A DNA stretch of 64,000 nucleotides from Kaistella palustris DSM 21579 (GTDB taxonomy: Bacteria; Bacteroidota; Bacteroidia; Flavobacteriales; Weeksellaceae). Below the pieces are notes generated by a model. The model was not told the DNA's origin. It did not search any database and saw nothing but the letters and a program-made list of their open reading frames with translations. The translations under genes and the position numbers were made by a program. Positions 1 through 8,286 of the stretch are shown here, one piece after another. The stretch spans positions 448,091 through 512,090 of the forward strand of contig NZ_KE383812.1 in the NCBI RefSeq assembly GCF_000422265.1, written 5' to 3'. How positions within the stretch are numbered: position 1 is the stretch's first letter; the number at the start of each line of letters is the position of its first letter.

Positions 1-281
1 TTTTTGTTCTGCACATAGGTCCGGTCAAACTGTTCGTCGCTCATGGTGAGGTAAATGATGCCTTCGATCAGTGGTACTACAGTTGCGATGCCGCAAGTGA
101 CAATATTCAGTACGATCTGAATAATTCCTTCAGTTATATACCCCAGGAAAAACTTGTTTGCACCAAAGGCTCCGAGCAGAATTCCCAATAAGCCAGCTGC
201 AAGCTTTTTTTCGGATTTGTATGTATTGTTTGAAACAGGATTTGGACCTGTGTTTGGGCTGTTGTATCCGTAAGTTTCCAT
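1..281 (-). CDS. TM2 domain-containing membrane protein (C-terminus beyond window)
   Basis: Reading leftwards from an ATG at 281, about 93 codons are open to the window edge, so the C-terminus is missing. After a Gly/Asn/Pro-rich N-terminal stretch of about 20 residues comes SEKKLAAGLLGILLGAFGAN and a second hydrophobic helix ending in a short acidic segment (TMSDEQFD). Two membrane helices joined by a short G-A/N-x-x-F-Y/F-L-G turn (here GANKFFLGY) are the hallmark of the TM2 domain. The family is small and membrane-bound, and its biochemical role is not established. The next gene starts about 55 bp upstream in the same direction. Family assignment is confident; function is open. Confidence 0.75.
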   Translation of the reverse strand, partial: METYGYNSPNTGPNPVSNNTYKSEKKLAAGLLGILLGAFGANKFFLGYITEGIIQIVLNIVTCGIATVVPLIEGIIYLTMSDEQFDRTYVQNK

Positions 282-336
282 AATATTTTTTGTTAATAGT
301 TTCAGGATCAGTCGAACACACTCACAGATTGTTACA

Positions 337-852
337 TCAAATATTTCCCAGATAGAAGAGGCCCAGGCATTTTTGGTTTTCACCGAGACCTAAAAAAGGG
401 TTCAGATATTGAATCAAACCAGGCGAACTCCAGTAGCAGCCAATTTGATTGGCATTGCAGGTGAGATACATGTTTTGAACGGCCATCGCTGTAGAGGCGA
501 TCTCCTCCCATTCGGGAACTAAACCGCTGAAATTTACCGAAATAGTGATGATCGCCGCGGATTTGCCGATTTTTTCGGGAATATCCAGGTATTTTTTTTG
601 AAGAAAATTTTGGGGTAAGACTGTTTCTTTGTAGATATCCGCGAGATGCCGGCCCAGCAGATCTTTTTCTGCGCCGCGAAAAACACGGAACAGCGATGGG
701 TTTGTGCGCTTATGTTGTGGCGCAAACTGCGCCGAATTTAAAATTTCCTCTAAAACCCTATCTTCAATTTCACCACCGGCATAATTTTTTGGGAAGGTAC
801 TTTTGCGTGTTTCTATAATTTCTTTTAAGACTTCGGCCTTTTCCATTTTCAT
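337..852 (-). CDS. Nitroreductase family protein
   Basis: A 171-residue protein when started at the ATG at 852 (a second ATG lies at 846). The open frame extends much further upstream, but only by running through the preceding GreA-like gene, so the short start is preferred. It begins with EIIETRKSTFPKNY, the FMN-phosphate-binding N-terminal motif of nitroreductases, followed by ILNSAQFAPQHKRTNP. The segment EWEEIASTAMAVQNMYL and the end LGLFYLGNI are typical of the FMN-dependent nitroreductase fold. Such enzymes reduce nitro groups or quinones with NAD(P)H in the cytoplasm; the substrate is not predictable. The start lies about 10 bp after the stop of the GreA-like gene, so the two are probably co-transcribed. 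Confidence 0.8.
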   Translation of the reverse strand: MKMEKAEVLKEIIETRKSTFPKNYAGGEIEDRVLEEILNSAQFAPQHKRTNPSLFRVFRGAEKDLLGRHLADIYKETVLPQNFLQKKYLDIPEKIGKSAAIITISVNFSGLVPEWEEIASTAMAVQNMYLTCNANQIGCYWSSPGLIQYLNPFLGLGENQKCLGLFYLGNI

Positions 853-862
853 TTTTAAAAGA

Positions 863-1312
863 TTACATGATGCTTTCGATTGTCTGGCTGATATTATTAA
901 GAATAAAGGAATCACCCGGTCGTTTGCCAAACATGGTTTTGGCCATAGGACTTTCTTCGGAGATGGCGTAAAAGCGGTCGCCCTCGTAGAAAAATTCTCC
1001 CAGGGACACAGAAATGTAAAAGCGAGCTTTATTGGTAAAGACCACGGAACCGACCTGCACATGATCGGTGGGCGTATTTAAGACTTTGGTGAGTTTTTGC
1101 CGCAAGCTGTTTAAAAAGGCAAGCTGTTTCTGCATGCGGTAAATTTCCTCCTGCATTTCCTCGCGTATAGAATCGTATTTGGGCGTTTTCTTAACCTCCC
1201 GACTGGCTTCCGATGTGAACTCCATAAATTTCTTAAGCTTGTCGATCTTCCCCGCGATAATATCTCTCACGTGGTTTCGGACATCTGCTTTCAGAATGGT
1301 TTTGTTCTGCAT
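863..1312 (-). CDS. GreA/GreB-family transcript cleavage factor-like protein
   Basis: A 149-residue protein. The N-terminal half (about residues 10-75) is charged and helical, as in the Gre coiled coil. The C-terminal half contains VGSVVFTNKARFYISVSLG and then SPMAKTMFGKRPGDSF, matching the conserved Gre/FKBP-like ending (S-P-x-x-x-x-x-x-G-K/R-x-x-G-D). Gre factors bind the RNA polymerase secondary channel and rescue backtracked complexes. This protein is slightly shorter than GreA (about 158 residues), and I cannot confirm the acidic tip residues, so it may be a Gre-like regulator rather than a cleavage factor. It is upstream of the nitroreductase in the same direction. Close relatives are often mislabelled as 3-oxoacyl-ACP synthase, which the sequence does not support. 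Confidence 0.7.
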   Translation of the reverse strand: MQNKTILKADVRNHVRDIIAGKIDKLKKFMEFTSEASREVKKTPKYDSIREEMQEEIYRMQKQLAFLNSLRQKLTKVLNTPTDHVQVGSVVFTNKARFYISVSLGEFFYEGDRFYAISEESPMAKTMFGKRPGDSFILNNISQTIESIM

Positions 1313-1450
1313 TAACTTTAATTTTTAAATAAATATATAAAATTCTTTTTCAAAAAGCAGAAGTTGAAAAAATCAGGTCTGGCATTTTCGGAAAAGGAAA
1401 ATCACAAAAAATAAAAGTTTAGAATAATTGCAGAAGTATTTAATATCGAT

Positions 1451-2194
1451 TTAAGAAACGCCGTGCAGTTTTTGTCGCAAAGCTTCATAAAGTATTGCAC
1501 CACAGGCCACAGACACATTAAGCGATTGTGTTTTGCCCTCTATCGGCAGTTTGATCTTTTCGTCGGAGTGATGCAAAACTTCTTTCGAGATTCCCGTTTC
1601 TTCATTACCCATCACCAAAGCGCAGGGTTGTGTAAAATCAACATCATAAATAAGTTTTTGCGCCTTTTCGGAGGCGGCAAAGATCTGAAGCCCCGACTGC
1701 TGAAGGAAATCCACCGTATGCGCAAGATTTTTTTCTTTGCAGATCTTCAGATTGTAAATTGCGCCGGCAGATGTTTTTATCGCGTCAGAATTAATGGGTG
1801 CGGCTCCCTTTTCCGGCAAAATCACGGCGTGCACGCCTACACATTCTGCGGTCCTGCATATCGCGCCAAAATTTCTTACATCTGTTAACCTGTCCAGAAT
1901 TAAAAGAAAAGGCGTTTTTCCTTCTTCAAAAAGTTGGGGCAGAACATCTTCGATGCTTTCGAAAGGAACATCGGAAATAAAAGCGACAACGCCCTGGTGG
2001 TTTTTACGCGTGAAGCGGTTAAGCTTCTCTACCGGAACATAATTCGCGCGGATCTTATGCTTGGCCAACAGGTTCTTCAGTTCATGATAAATCTCGCCCT
2101 GCAGCGCATTCTGCAAAAATATCTTGTCGATGGTTTTTCCTGCTTCCAGCGCCTCCATAACGGGACGTAAACCAAATATAAAATCGTCTTTCAT
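1451..2194 (-). CDS. rlmB: 23S rRNA 2'-O-ribose methyltransferase RlmB (SpoU/TrmH family)
   Basis: A 247-residue SPOUT methyltransferase. The N-terminal substrate-binding domain starts FIFGLRPVMEALEAGKTI. The trefoil-knot motifs follow: DRLTDVRNFGAICRTAEC (motif 1, catalytic Arg), ALVMGNEETGIS (motif 2) and QSLNVSVACGAILYEALR (motif 3, SAM-binding knot). Length and domain order match RlmB, which methylates G2251 of 23S rRNA in E. coli using SAM. The site in this organism is inferred from the family. The upstream gap holds a 17-bp palindrome (see 2214-2230). Confidence 0.9.
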   Translation of the reverse strand: MKDDFIFGLRPVMEALEAGKTIDKIFLQNALQGEIYHELKNLLAKHKIRANYVPVEKLNRFTRKNHQGVVAFISDVPFESIEDVLPQLFEEGKTPFLLILDRLTDVRNFGAICRTAECVGVHAVILPEKGAAPINSDAIKTSAGAIYNLKICKEKNLAHTVDFLQQSGLQIFAASEKAQKLIYDVDFTQPCALVMGNEETGISKEVLHHSDEKIKLPIEGKTQSLNVSVACGAILYEALRQKLHGVS

Positions 2195-2213
2195 TTAATT
2201 CTTGTAATTTTTT

Positions 2214-2230
2214 TGATGAAACTTTCATCA
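2214..2230. repeat. 17-bp palindrome in the rlmB/dinB gap
   Basis: TGATGAAA-C-TTTCATCA is a perfect inverted repeat with 8-bp arms around one central base. It lies about 20 bp upstream of the rlmB start and just after the dinB-like stop. It could be an operator for a dimeric regulator or a minimal hairpin. There is no run of T, so it is not an intrinsic terminator. Confidence 0.4.
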
Positions 2231-2249
2231 TATTAAAATTCGGAAGGAC

Positions 2250-2720
2250 TTAAAATTCCTCTCCTATCAATGCCCGCTTTTGAGCCATCGCATAACCCAG
2301 GTGTTGGGACTCGTGCATGTTGTTGAAAATAATGGCGTCCTGAATGTTTTTCAGATCCAGTCCGAAACTCGTAGTATACGGCGTATAGTCTGAAAAAAAA
2401 TCAGCATCGTAATCCTTCATGAGGATCTTTGATGTTTCTGTAAGCAGGAAAGCGAGATCATCGACTTCAGACTGCTGTACATTCAGGTTTGGCAAAGTTC
2501 CTTTTTTATAAGTTTCGATCCAGTACTTATCAATCCGGAAAGGATTTCCGCTGAGGTAATAATGGAGCAGTTGCTGTGTGGCCACGGTGTGCGCAATATT
2601 CCAGTAAATATTGTTATTGAAACCGTCGGGGATCAGCATAAGATCCTGCGCCGAAGTATCCTGTAAAATTTCGAGCAAATTTCTGCGAACCTGGCGGTGT
2701 GCCTGAAAATGATAATTCAT
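2250..2720 (-). CDS. DinB-like (YfiT/DinB superfamily) four-helix protein
   Basis: A 156-residue protein. The pattern fits the DinB/YfiT four-helix bundle: an N-terminal helix MNYHFQAHRQVRRNLLEIL, then WNIAHTVATQQLLHYY with the first conserved His, and near the end NMHESQHLGYAMAQKR with the HxxxH-type pair. The three His form the metal site of this superfamily. Members include bacillithiol or mycothiol S-transferases and many proteins of unknown role; nothing here fixes the substrate. A good promoter lies just upstream (2741-2771), so it is probably the first gene of its transcript. Confidence 0.75.
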   Translation of the reverse strand: MNYHFQAHRQVRRNLLEILQDTSAQDLMLIPDGFNNNIYWNIAHTVATQQLLHYYLSGNPFRIDKYWIETYKKGTLPNLNVQQSEVDDLAFLLTETSKILMKDYDADFFSDYTPYTTSFGLDLKNIQDAIIFNNMHESQHLGYAMAQKRALIGEEF

Positions 2721-2740
2721 TTATACTGGTTTTAATGGGT

Positions 2741-2771
2741 CAAAATTAGGTTAATTAACTGAAAAAGACAA
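2741..2771 (-). promoter_or_regulatory. Bacteroidota-type promoter of the DinB-like gene
   Basis: On the minus strand a TTG (2771-2769) is followed after exactly 20 bases by TAATTTTG (2748-2741), matching the flavobacterial -33 TTG / -7 TAnnTTTG consensus. The start codon is 20 bases downstream of the box. Confidence 0.55.
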
Positions 2772-3093
2772 TAATGTAGAACTCAATTAACCCGCTGCGC
2801 GGTTATTCAGCAACAATCACAATGTTTCTGTGCTCCGGCTTTTTCTTTTCTAAAGTTAATTTGGACTGAACACCTTTAATAAAAGAGAATACAAAGGGCT
2901 TTAAAACAGCTTACCTGAAAAGTAAGAAAACAAAGATTTCGTCCAGCTAAACACACCCACTTTGATGCTCAACCTACTTCTGATAGCTTTTAGGCAAAAT
3001 CCTTTTAACAAACTTTAACGCATCCTTGGCATTAATTGTGTTGACTGGTCAGCGTATTTATTGGAACTTTACACCTTAAACTCTTTATTAATA
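2772..3093. other. Non-coding gap between the divergent DinB-like gene and moxR
   Basis: About 320 bp without a plausible gene. The last 100 bp before moxR include TAATTGTG, one mismatch from the TAnnTTTG box, and must carry the promoter of the Bat operon, but I cannot place it with confidence. No hairpin terminator is evident. Confidence 0.4.
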
Positions 3094-4098
3094 ATGTCAG
3101 AATTACATCAGGCGGAAGATATCAGACAACTCACCGAAAAAGTACGGGAACAGAATTACTTTTTCACACTACTGAAACAGGAAATCAACAAAGCAATCAT
3201 TGGCCAGGAATATATGGTAGACCGCTTACTTATCGGTTTGCTGGGCAACGGCCATGTTTTGTTGGAAGGTGTTCCCGGTCTTGCCAAAACCCTGGCGATC
3301 AAAACCCTGGCCGACGCTGTGGAAGGTGAATATTCGCGAATTCAGTTTACACCCGACCTTTTGCCTGCCGACGTAGTTGGAACCATGATCTACAGCATCA
3401 AGGAAAATGATTTTTCCATAAAACGCGGTCCCGTATTTGCCAATTTTGTACTTGCTGATGAGATCAACCGTGCTCCTTCCAAGGTACAGTCGGCGCTGCT
3501 CGAAGCAATGCAGGAAAAACAGGTAACTATTGGCGATGAAACTATGGCGCTGCCCAAACCTTTTCTGGTCCTGGCTACACAGAATCCGATCGATCAGGAA
3601 GGAACCTACCTTTTACCCGAAGCGCAAAGCGACCGTTTTATGCTGAAATGCAACATCACTTATCCTGATTTTGAAGACGAAAGAAAAATCATGCAGATGA
3701 TTGCCACATCGCATATGCCGGAAATACGGCCGGTCATTTCCCTGCAGAATGTTGTAGAAGCCAAGGAACTTGTAAACAAGATCTACCTCGACGAGAAGAT
3801 TGAGAAATATATCCTGGATATGGTTTTTGCTACGCGTTTTCCCGAGAAATACGGCCTGCCGGAATTAAAAAATCTGATCAGTTTTGGAGCATCACCCCGG
3901 GCGTCAATCAATCTTGCGATCGCTGCCCGGGCAATGGCATTTCTGAAAAACCGCGCTTTTGTAATACCGGAAGATGTAAAAGAAATTGCCAAAGACGTGC
4001 TGCGACACAGGATCGGATTAAGTTTCGAGGCGGAGGCCGAAGAAATAACTGCTGATCAAATTGTTGATAAAATTTTAGCGAAAGTTCAAGCTCCTTAA
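3094..4098 (+). CDS. MoxR-family AAA+ ATPase of the Bat operon
   Basis: A 334-residue protein from the ATG at 3094. A TTG 33 bp upstream is in frame, but the ATG gives the usual MSELHQAEDIRQL start. It has a Walker A, GVPGLAKTLAIK (about residues 64-75), a Walker B, FVLADEINRAPSKVQSALLE, and the sensor region LATQNPIDQEGTYLLPEAQ. MoxR ATPases act as chaperone-like factors for vWA-domain partners. Three vWA or vWA-like proteins follow directly (DUF58, BatA, BatB), the standard gene order of the Bacteroidota Bat operon. Confidence 0.93.
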   Translation: MSELHQAEDIRQLTEKVREQNYFFTLLKQEINKAIIGQEYMVDRLLIGLLGNGHVLLEGVPGLAKTLAIKTLADAVEGEYSRIQFTPDLLPADVVGTMIYSIKENDFSIKRGPVFANFVLADEINRAPSKVQSALLEAMQEKQVTIGDETMALPKPFLVLATQNPIDQEGTYLLPEAQSDRFMLKCNITYPDFEDERKIMQMIATSHMPEIRPVISLQNVVEAKELVNKIYLDEKIEKYILDMVFATRFPEKYGLPELKNLISFGASPRASINLAIAARAMAFLKNRAFVIPEDVKEIAKDVLRHRIGLSFEAEAEEITADQIVDKILAKVQAP

Positions 4099-4190
4099 AA
4101 AATTCTAAATCGTAAATTCTAAATTTTAAATTTTAAATCAATTCAGATCGATCATTTAAAATCCAGAAATCAAAATCCAAAATAATTTCA

Positions 4191-5051
4191 GTGCAGATAA
4201 AAGACATCATTAAAAAAGTAAAGCAGATCGAAATCCGCACAAAAAGGAAGTCGGAAGCTACTTTGATGGGTCAGTATCACAGTGCCTTCAAAGGTCAGGG
4301 AATGACTTTTTCCGAAGTGCGCCCCTACCAGTTTGGTGACGAGATCCGCCGCATCGACTGGAATAAAACAGCGCGTTTCCGCGAACCTTTTGTAAAGGTG
4401 ATGGAAGAAGAGCGCGAACTCATCATCATGCTGCTGGTAGACATTTCTGCTTCAATGGATTATGGCACCAAAACACAGCTCAAACGCGAGTTCGTGGCCG
4501 AGATCGCCGCAAGTCTGGGTTTTTCCGCCGCCGGCAATAACGATAAGGTTGGCCTCATTTTGTTTGCTGACAAAGTGTACAAAGTCATTCCGCCGCAAAA
4601 AGGGCGCAAACATATTCTGGCTATTATCAGCACAATTCTGTCGGCAGAATATGTTCCTGCACCTTCTAAATTTGATGCGGCTTTGCAGTACATGATGGGT
4701 ATTTTCAAAAAAAGATCCTTCATATTTTTATTCTCAGATTTTGAGGATTCTTATGACCTGAAAATCCTGCGCGTAGCCTCGCAGAAACATCAGATCCTCG
4801 GCATGCGGATTTACGATGAAAAAGACAATGAGATTCCTGATATCGGTTATGCTCTTTTTCAGGATGCTGAAACCGGGAAACAGATTTATGTAAATACCTC
4901 CAATGCAAGATGGCGCTATGAGTTTGCCGAAAAACAGAAACAGAAAGTGAAAAACCTTGAGGAAGACTTCGCCAGTTCCGCCGGAACACTCATTAATATA
5001 AATACCGGCGAAGATTATTCTAAAGTACTTTACCGGTATTTTAAAAAATAA
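4191..5051 (+). CDS. DUF58 (vWA-like) protein
   Basis: A 286-residue protein starting with GTG; no in-frame ATG lies near the start. The DUF58 signature is visible: FSEVRPYQFGDEIRRIDW, then TARFREPFVKVMEEER and the vWA-like LLVDISASMDYG with a DxSxS metal-binding motif. It is thought to partner MoxR in the cytoplasm. The 90-bp gap before it is AT-rich with repeated 'attctaaat/attttaaat' units. It is second in the Bat operon. Function beyond MoxR partnership is not established. Confidence 0.88.
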   Translation: MQIKDIIKKVKQIEIRTKRKSEATLMGQYHSAFKGQGMTFSEVRPYQFGDEIRRIDWNKTARFREPFVKVMEEERELIIMLLVDISASMDYGTKTQLKREFVAEIAASLGFSAAGNNDKVGLILFADKVYKVIPPQKGRKHILAIISTILSAEYVPAPSKFDAALQYMMGIFKKRSFIFLFSDFEDSYDLKILRVASQKHQILGMRIYDEKDNEIPDIGYALFQDAETGKQIYVNTSNARWRYEFAEKQKQKVKNLEEDFASSAGTLININTGEDYSKVLYRYFKK

Positions 5052-5099
5052 GACTGGAAGGGATATTGAAATATCCGCCGATTTTCCCTCCTTTAATAA

Positions 5100-6008
5100 A
5101 TGTCATTAGTTTTGAAAAAAATATTATTACTCGTTTTCATTCTCAGCTGTTCCGCGGCCTTCCCACAAGTCCTGGGCAGCAGGCTCGACAAGGAAACCCT
5201 GGCTCTGGGCGAAGTTGGAACCTTCAGGATCTCAATTTCCGATCTGCAGGGCAAAGATGTAGTTTCGGCCCCCAAGAATGAACTGCTGCCTTTTCATTTT
5301 GAGGAAATAAAAGACAGCATCGATAAACAGGCTGACAGTTACACCAGGATCATTGAGTTTGCCGTTTTCGAAGAAGGTAAATTCACCATTCCCGCGTTGG
5401 ACTTCCGCATCGGCGGAAAGCTTTACCACACCATCCCTTACGAAGTTGAAGTCGTGAACACCGCTCAAAAAGGTGATCAGATCAACGATATCATGAAGAA
5501 TAAAGAAGTCAAACTTGTTCTTCAGGATTACTGGCAGTTATATAAATGGTATATTTTAGGCGCCCTGATCGTACTTGCGCTCATATTTATCATTTATCAG
5601 CTCATTAAATATGGCAAACGCAGAAAAAGTTCGCCCGTAGTCATGACAAACCAAACGCTGAAAGATCTTGAAAACCTAAAGAAGAAAAAATTCATCGAAA
5701 CCGGAAATTACCGCGCTTTCTATGTAGAGCTTCTGGACATTTCCCGAAATTTCCTGACCAAACAATACAGGATTCCGGCAGATGTACTGCTGACCGATGA
5801 CCTGATCGGGGTCTTGAAGGAAACAAATTCCGTCTCCCCGGAAAATGAGCAGTTACTTTCGGATATTTTCCTTCGTGGCGACCTGGTGAAATTTGCAAAA
5901 ACTTTCCCCGGCGAAGCGGACATGCAGAACGATTTTAATGGAATTAAGAATTTCGTGAAACGCTCCGCAAAAGATCTGGAGGCAGAAACTTTAAGAAGCG
6001 GTGTATAA
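5100..6008 (+). CDS. Bat-operon membrane protein with periplasmic BatD-like N-terminus
   Basis: A 302-residue protein. The signal peptide is about residues 1-23 (ILLLVFILSCSAAFPQ). A beta-rich periplasmic domain has the BatD-like pattern of GEVGTFRISI and FEEGKFTIPALDFRIGGK. One membrane helix follows at about 150-170 (YILGALIVLALIFIIYQLI), then a cytoplasmic helical domain of about 130 residues. In Bacteroidota Bat operons a protein of this build sits between DUF58 and BatA. I infer a scaffold linking the periplasm to the MoxR/vWA proteins. Only 10 bp separate it from batA. Confidence 0.7.
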   Translation: MSLVLKKILLLVFILSCSAAFPQVLGSRLDKETLALGEVGTFRISISDLQGKDVVSAPKNELLPFHFEEIKDSIDKQADSYTRIIEFAVFEEGKFTIPALDFRIGGKLYHTIPYEVEVVNTAQKGDQINDIMKNKEVKLVLQDYWQLYKWYILGALIVLALIFIIYQLIKYGKRRKSSPVVMTNQTLKDLENLKKKKFIETGNYRAFYVELLDISRNFLTKQYRIPADVLLTDDLIGVLKETNSVSPENEQLLSDIFLRGDLVKFAKTFPGEADMQNDFNGIKNFVKRSAKDLEAETLRSGV

Positions 6009-6018
6009 CCTGTAGAAT

Positions 6019-7023
6019 ATGGCATTTAATTTATTTAATTTTGAATTTTACAGTCCGTGGTTTTTGCTGCTGTTCCTGGTTTTTCTTCCCCTGATCATTC
6101 GCGATACGCGGAAAAATGAACGCACAGGAATTAAGGTGCCTACGATCAACAATATGCAGGAAAGCCGCGGTATCAGCGCTGTGCTGTTTTTCCTGAAAAT
6201 ATCGAAATACCTCCTGCTTTCCGGACTGATCATTGCCATGGCGCGGCCGCGGACATTCACCATTTCTCAGAATGAAGACGACAGCAAAGGCATTGACATC
6301 ATGCTTTCCGTAGATGTTTCACTGAGCATGCTCGCAAAAGACCTGGAACCTGACCGCTTGACCGCACTGAAAAATATTGCCAAAAAATTTGTAAGCCAGC
6401 GGCCGGGCGACCGAATTGGACTTGTAACATACTCAGGCGAAGCTTTTACCAAAGTTCCGGTCACATCCGATCATACGGTGGTTATTGACGAACTCGAAAA
6501 TCTGAATCCGCTCGAACTGCAGCCGGGAACCGCGATTGGCGAAGGACTTTCCGTAGCTGTAAGTCACCTTCGGAACAGCAAAGCCAAGTCTAAGATCATT
6601 ATTTTGATGACCGATGGCGTGAATACCATTGAGAACGCATTGCCGCCGCAGGTAGGCGCTCAACTCGCTAAGACAAATGGTATAAAAGTGTATGCAATTG
6701 GTATTGGCACAAATGGTTACGCGCTCATGCCGACACAAACCGATATTTTTGGCGACCTTGTATTTACAGAAGCTGAAGTGAAAATCGATGAACCTGTACT
6801 GCGCGAAATTGCCAGTACCACGGGCGGAAAATATTTCCGTGCAACTTCAAATGAAAGTCTGGAGGAAGTTTATAACGAAATTAACCAACTGGAAAAATCT
6901 GAACTCAAAGTGTCAAAACTTTACAACTATCAGGAATATTTCCGGATGTTCCTTTGGTTTTCGCTGGGAATTCTGCTTTTAGATGCACTTTTGCGTTGGG
7001 TCGTTTATAAATTTTTAAGTTAG
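6019..7023 (+). CDS. batA: BatA: membrane-anchored vWA protein
   Basis: A 334-residue protein. Two N-terminal hydrophobic helices (about 10-27 and 52-74) precede a vWA domain with the MIDAS motif DVSLSM (DxSxS), the threonine in the LQPGTAIGEG segment and the MTDGVN loop. A C-terminal helix (FLWFSLGILLLDALL) closes it. BatA belongs to the Bat system first linked to aerotolerance in Bacteroides. The vWA domain is expected to face the cytoplasm and bind the MoxR ATPase or a substrate. A 178-bp gap with an extragenic repeat element separates it from batB. Confidence 0.92.
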   Translation: MAFNLFNFEFYSPWFLLLFLVFLPLIIRDTRKNERTGIKVPTINNMQESRGISAVLFFLKISKYLLLSGLIIAMARPRTFTISQNEDDSKGIDIMLSVDVSLSMLAKDLEPDRLTALKNIAKKFVSQRPGDRIGLVTYSGEAFTKVPVTSDHTVVIDELENLNPLELQPGTAIGEGLSVAVSHLRNSKAKSKIIILMTDGVNTIENALPPQVGAQLAKTNGIKVYAIGIGTNGYALMPTQTDIFGDLVFTEAEVKIDEPVLREIASTTGGKYFRATSNESLEEVYNEINQLEKSELKVSKLYNYQEYFRMFLWFSLGILLLDALLRWVVYKFLS

Positions 7024-7032
7024 AATGTATTT

Positions 7033-7117
7033 TTTTAGGAGCAACCAAAAGTGAGTTTCTCCGCGGACCGAGCCCGTCTTCCGTTCCGCCTTGCAGGCTC
7101 ACTGCACCCGGGGCTAG
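7033..7117 (-). repeat. Degenerate extragenic element A (between batA and batB)
   Basis: Read on the minus strand this GC-rich block starts CTAGCCCCG and ends GCTCCTAAAAAA. A second block at 42687-42776 has the same borders (CTAGCCCTG and GCTCCTGAAAA) in an otherwise different intergenic context. Its composition differs clearly from the AT-rich flanks. It appears to be one copy of a dispersed non-coding repeat, inserted here inside the Bat operon. Confidence 0.5.
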
Positions 7118-7201
7118 AAGTTCAGGTAGTTTGTCTCCCCAAAAGAAATTAATAATAAAAGCTGAAACTCAGATTAAAGTTCGGTTTTTTGAAAAAATAA
7201 A

Positions 7202-8209
7202 ATGAACTGGTATTTAGGAAATTATTGGTATCTCTTACTGCTGCTGCTTTTGCCGCTGCTTGGATTTCTTATTGTGAATTATCTGCGCTGGAAAAGCCGC
7301 AGGAAAAATGCTTTCGCAGAAGCCCGTTTTCAGGAAAATCTTTTCGAGAAAACATCGCGCTTCTCCGGGATCTTTCCACTGCTTTATCTTTTAGCTACTT
7401 TGTTTCTGATTCTTTCCATTGTCGATCTGCTCAGCGGCAACGAAGAAATAAAGACAAAACAGAAAATGAACAACGTCATTTTTCTGCTCGATGTTTCCAA
7501 TTCCATGAATGCCCAGGATGTTGAACCCAACCGTTTGGATGAGGCCAAAAACATCATCATCAACACCATGGCGAAAATGAAAAACGACAAAGTGGGAATT
7601 GTAGTTTTTGCCGGCGAAGCTTCTTCGATAATGCCTTTAACAACAGACCTTACTGCTGTAGAAACGTATATCGGAGCGGTTGAAACAAATATTGTAAAAA
7701 TTCAGGGAACGGATTTTCTGGCAGGGATGAAAACTGTGGTTGATAAATTCAGGAATATTCCGAAAGGCGCGCGAAAAGTCATCATACTGAGTGACGGCGA
7801 GGATAACGAATCCAATGCGAAACCTGCCATGAAATTAGCCCGGAAAGAAGGCATCAGCATACTTTCCGTAGGAATTGGAACAGAAGAAGGCGCACCTATT
7901 CCTGAGTATGTGTTCGGTCAGTTGATGGGTTACAAAACCGATGTCAATGGCCAGACCGTGATCTCCAAAAGAGAAGTGAACGCACTGCAAGAGATGGCCG
8001 CTGAAACCGGCGGCTCCTATGTAGACGGCAACAATCTGGAGAGCGCTACCGCCCAGATCATAGATGATCTCCAAAATAACAGATCATCTTCGGAAACGTA
8101 CGTGAAATCGCAGAACGCCATTCATTATTATGCCTGGTTTCTTGGGGTTTCCATTTTATTTTTTCTTCTTATCTTTCTCCTCAATCCGAAGAAAGACTTT
8201 AATATCTAG
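7202..8209 (+). CDS. batB: BatB: membrane-anchored vWA protein
   Basis: A 335-residue paralogue of BatA. N-terminal helices (about 7-26 and 59-77) precede a vWA domain with FLLDVSNSMNAQDVEPNRL (DxSxS MIDAS), the TDFLAGM threonine and VIILSDGEDNE. A final helix is YAWFLGVSILFFLLIFLL. The start ATG overlaps an AATAAAATG ribosome-binding context. Two vWA paralogues in tandem are standard for the Bat operon; they probably form a complex with MoxR, BatC and BatD. Confidence 0.92.
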   Translation: MNWYLGNYWYLLLLLLLPLLGFLIVNYLRWKSRRKNAFAEARFQENLFEKTSRFSGIFPLLYLLATLFLILSIVDLLSGNEEIKTKQKMNNVIFLLDVSNSMNAQDVEPNRLDEAKNIIINTMAKMKNDKVGIVVFAGEASSIMPLTTDLTAVETYIGAVETNIVKIQGTDFLAGMKTVVDKFRNIPKGARKVIILSDGEDNESNAKPAMKLARKEGISILSVGIGTEEGAPIPEYVFGQLMGYKTDVNGQTVISKREVNALQEMAAETGGSYVDGNNLESATAQIIDDLQNNRSSSETYVKSQNAIHYYAWFLGVSILFFLLIFLLNPKKDFNI

Positions 8210-8273
8210 CGTATTAATCGGACTTTAACCCAACTTTAACAATTTTTGACAAAAACCTTAACAATAAAAGGAA

Positions 8274-8281
8274 TAATTTTG
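8274..8281 (+). promoter_or_regulatory. TAATTTTG -7 box ahead of batC
   Basis: TAATTTTG matches the TAnnTTTG box and ends 5 bases before the batC ATG. The best upstream TTG (8246-8248) is 25 bases away, longer than the usual 17-23, so this is a weaker candidate. If used, the transcript would be almost leaderless. Confidence 0.35.
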
Positions 8282-8286
8282 TGGCA

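Noticed and set aside
863-1312. 3-oxoacyl-ACP synthase
   Set aside because: A common database label for this family; the 149-residue protein has a Gre-type C-terminus and no thiolase fold.
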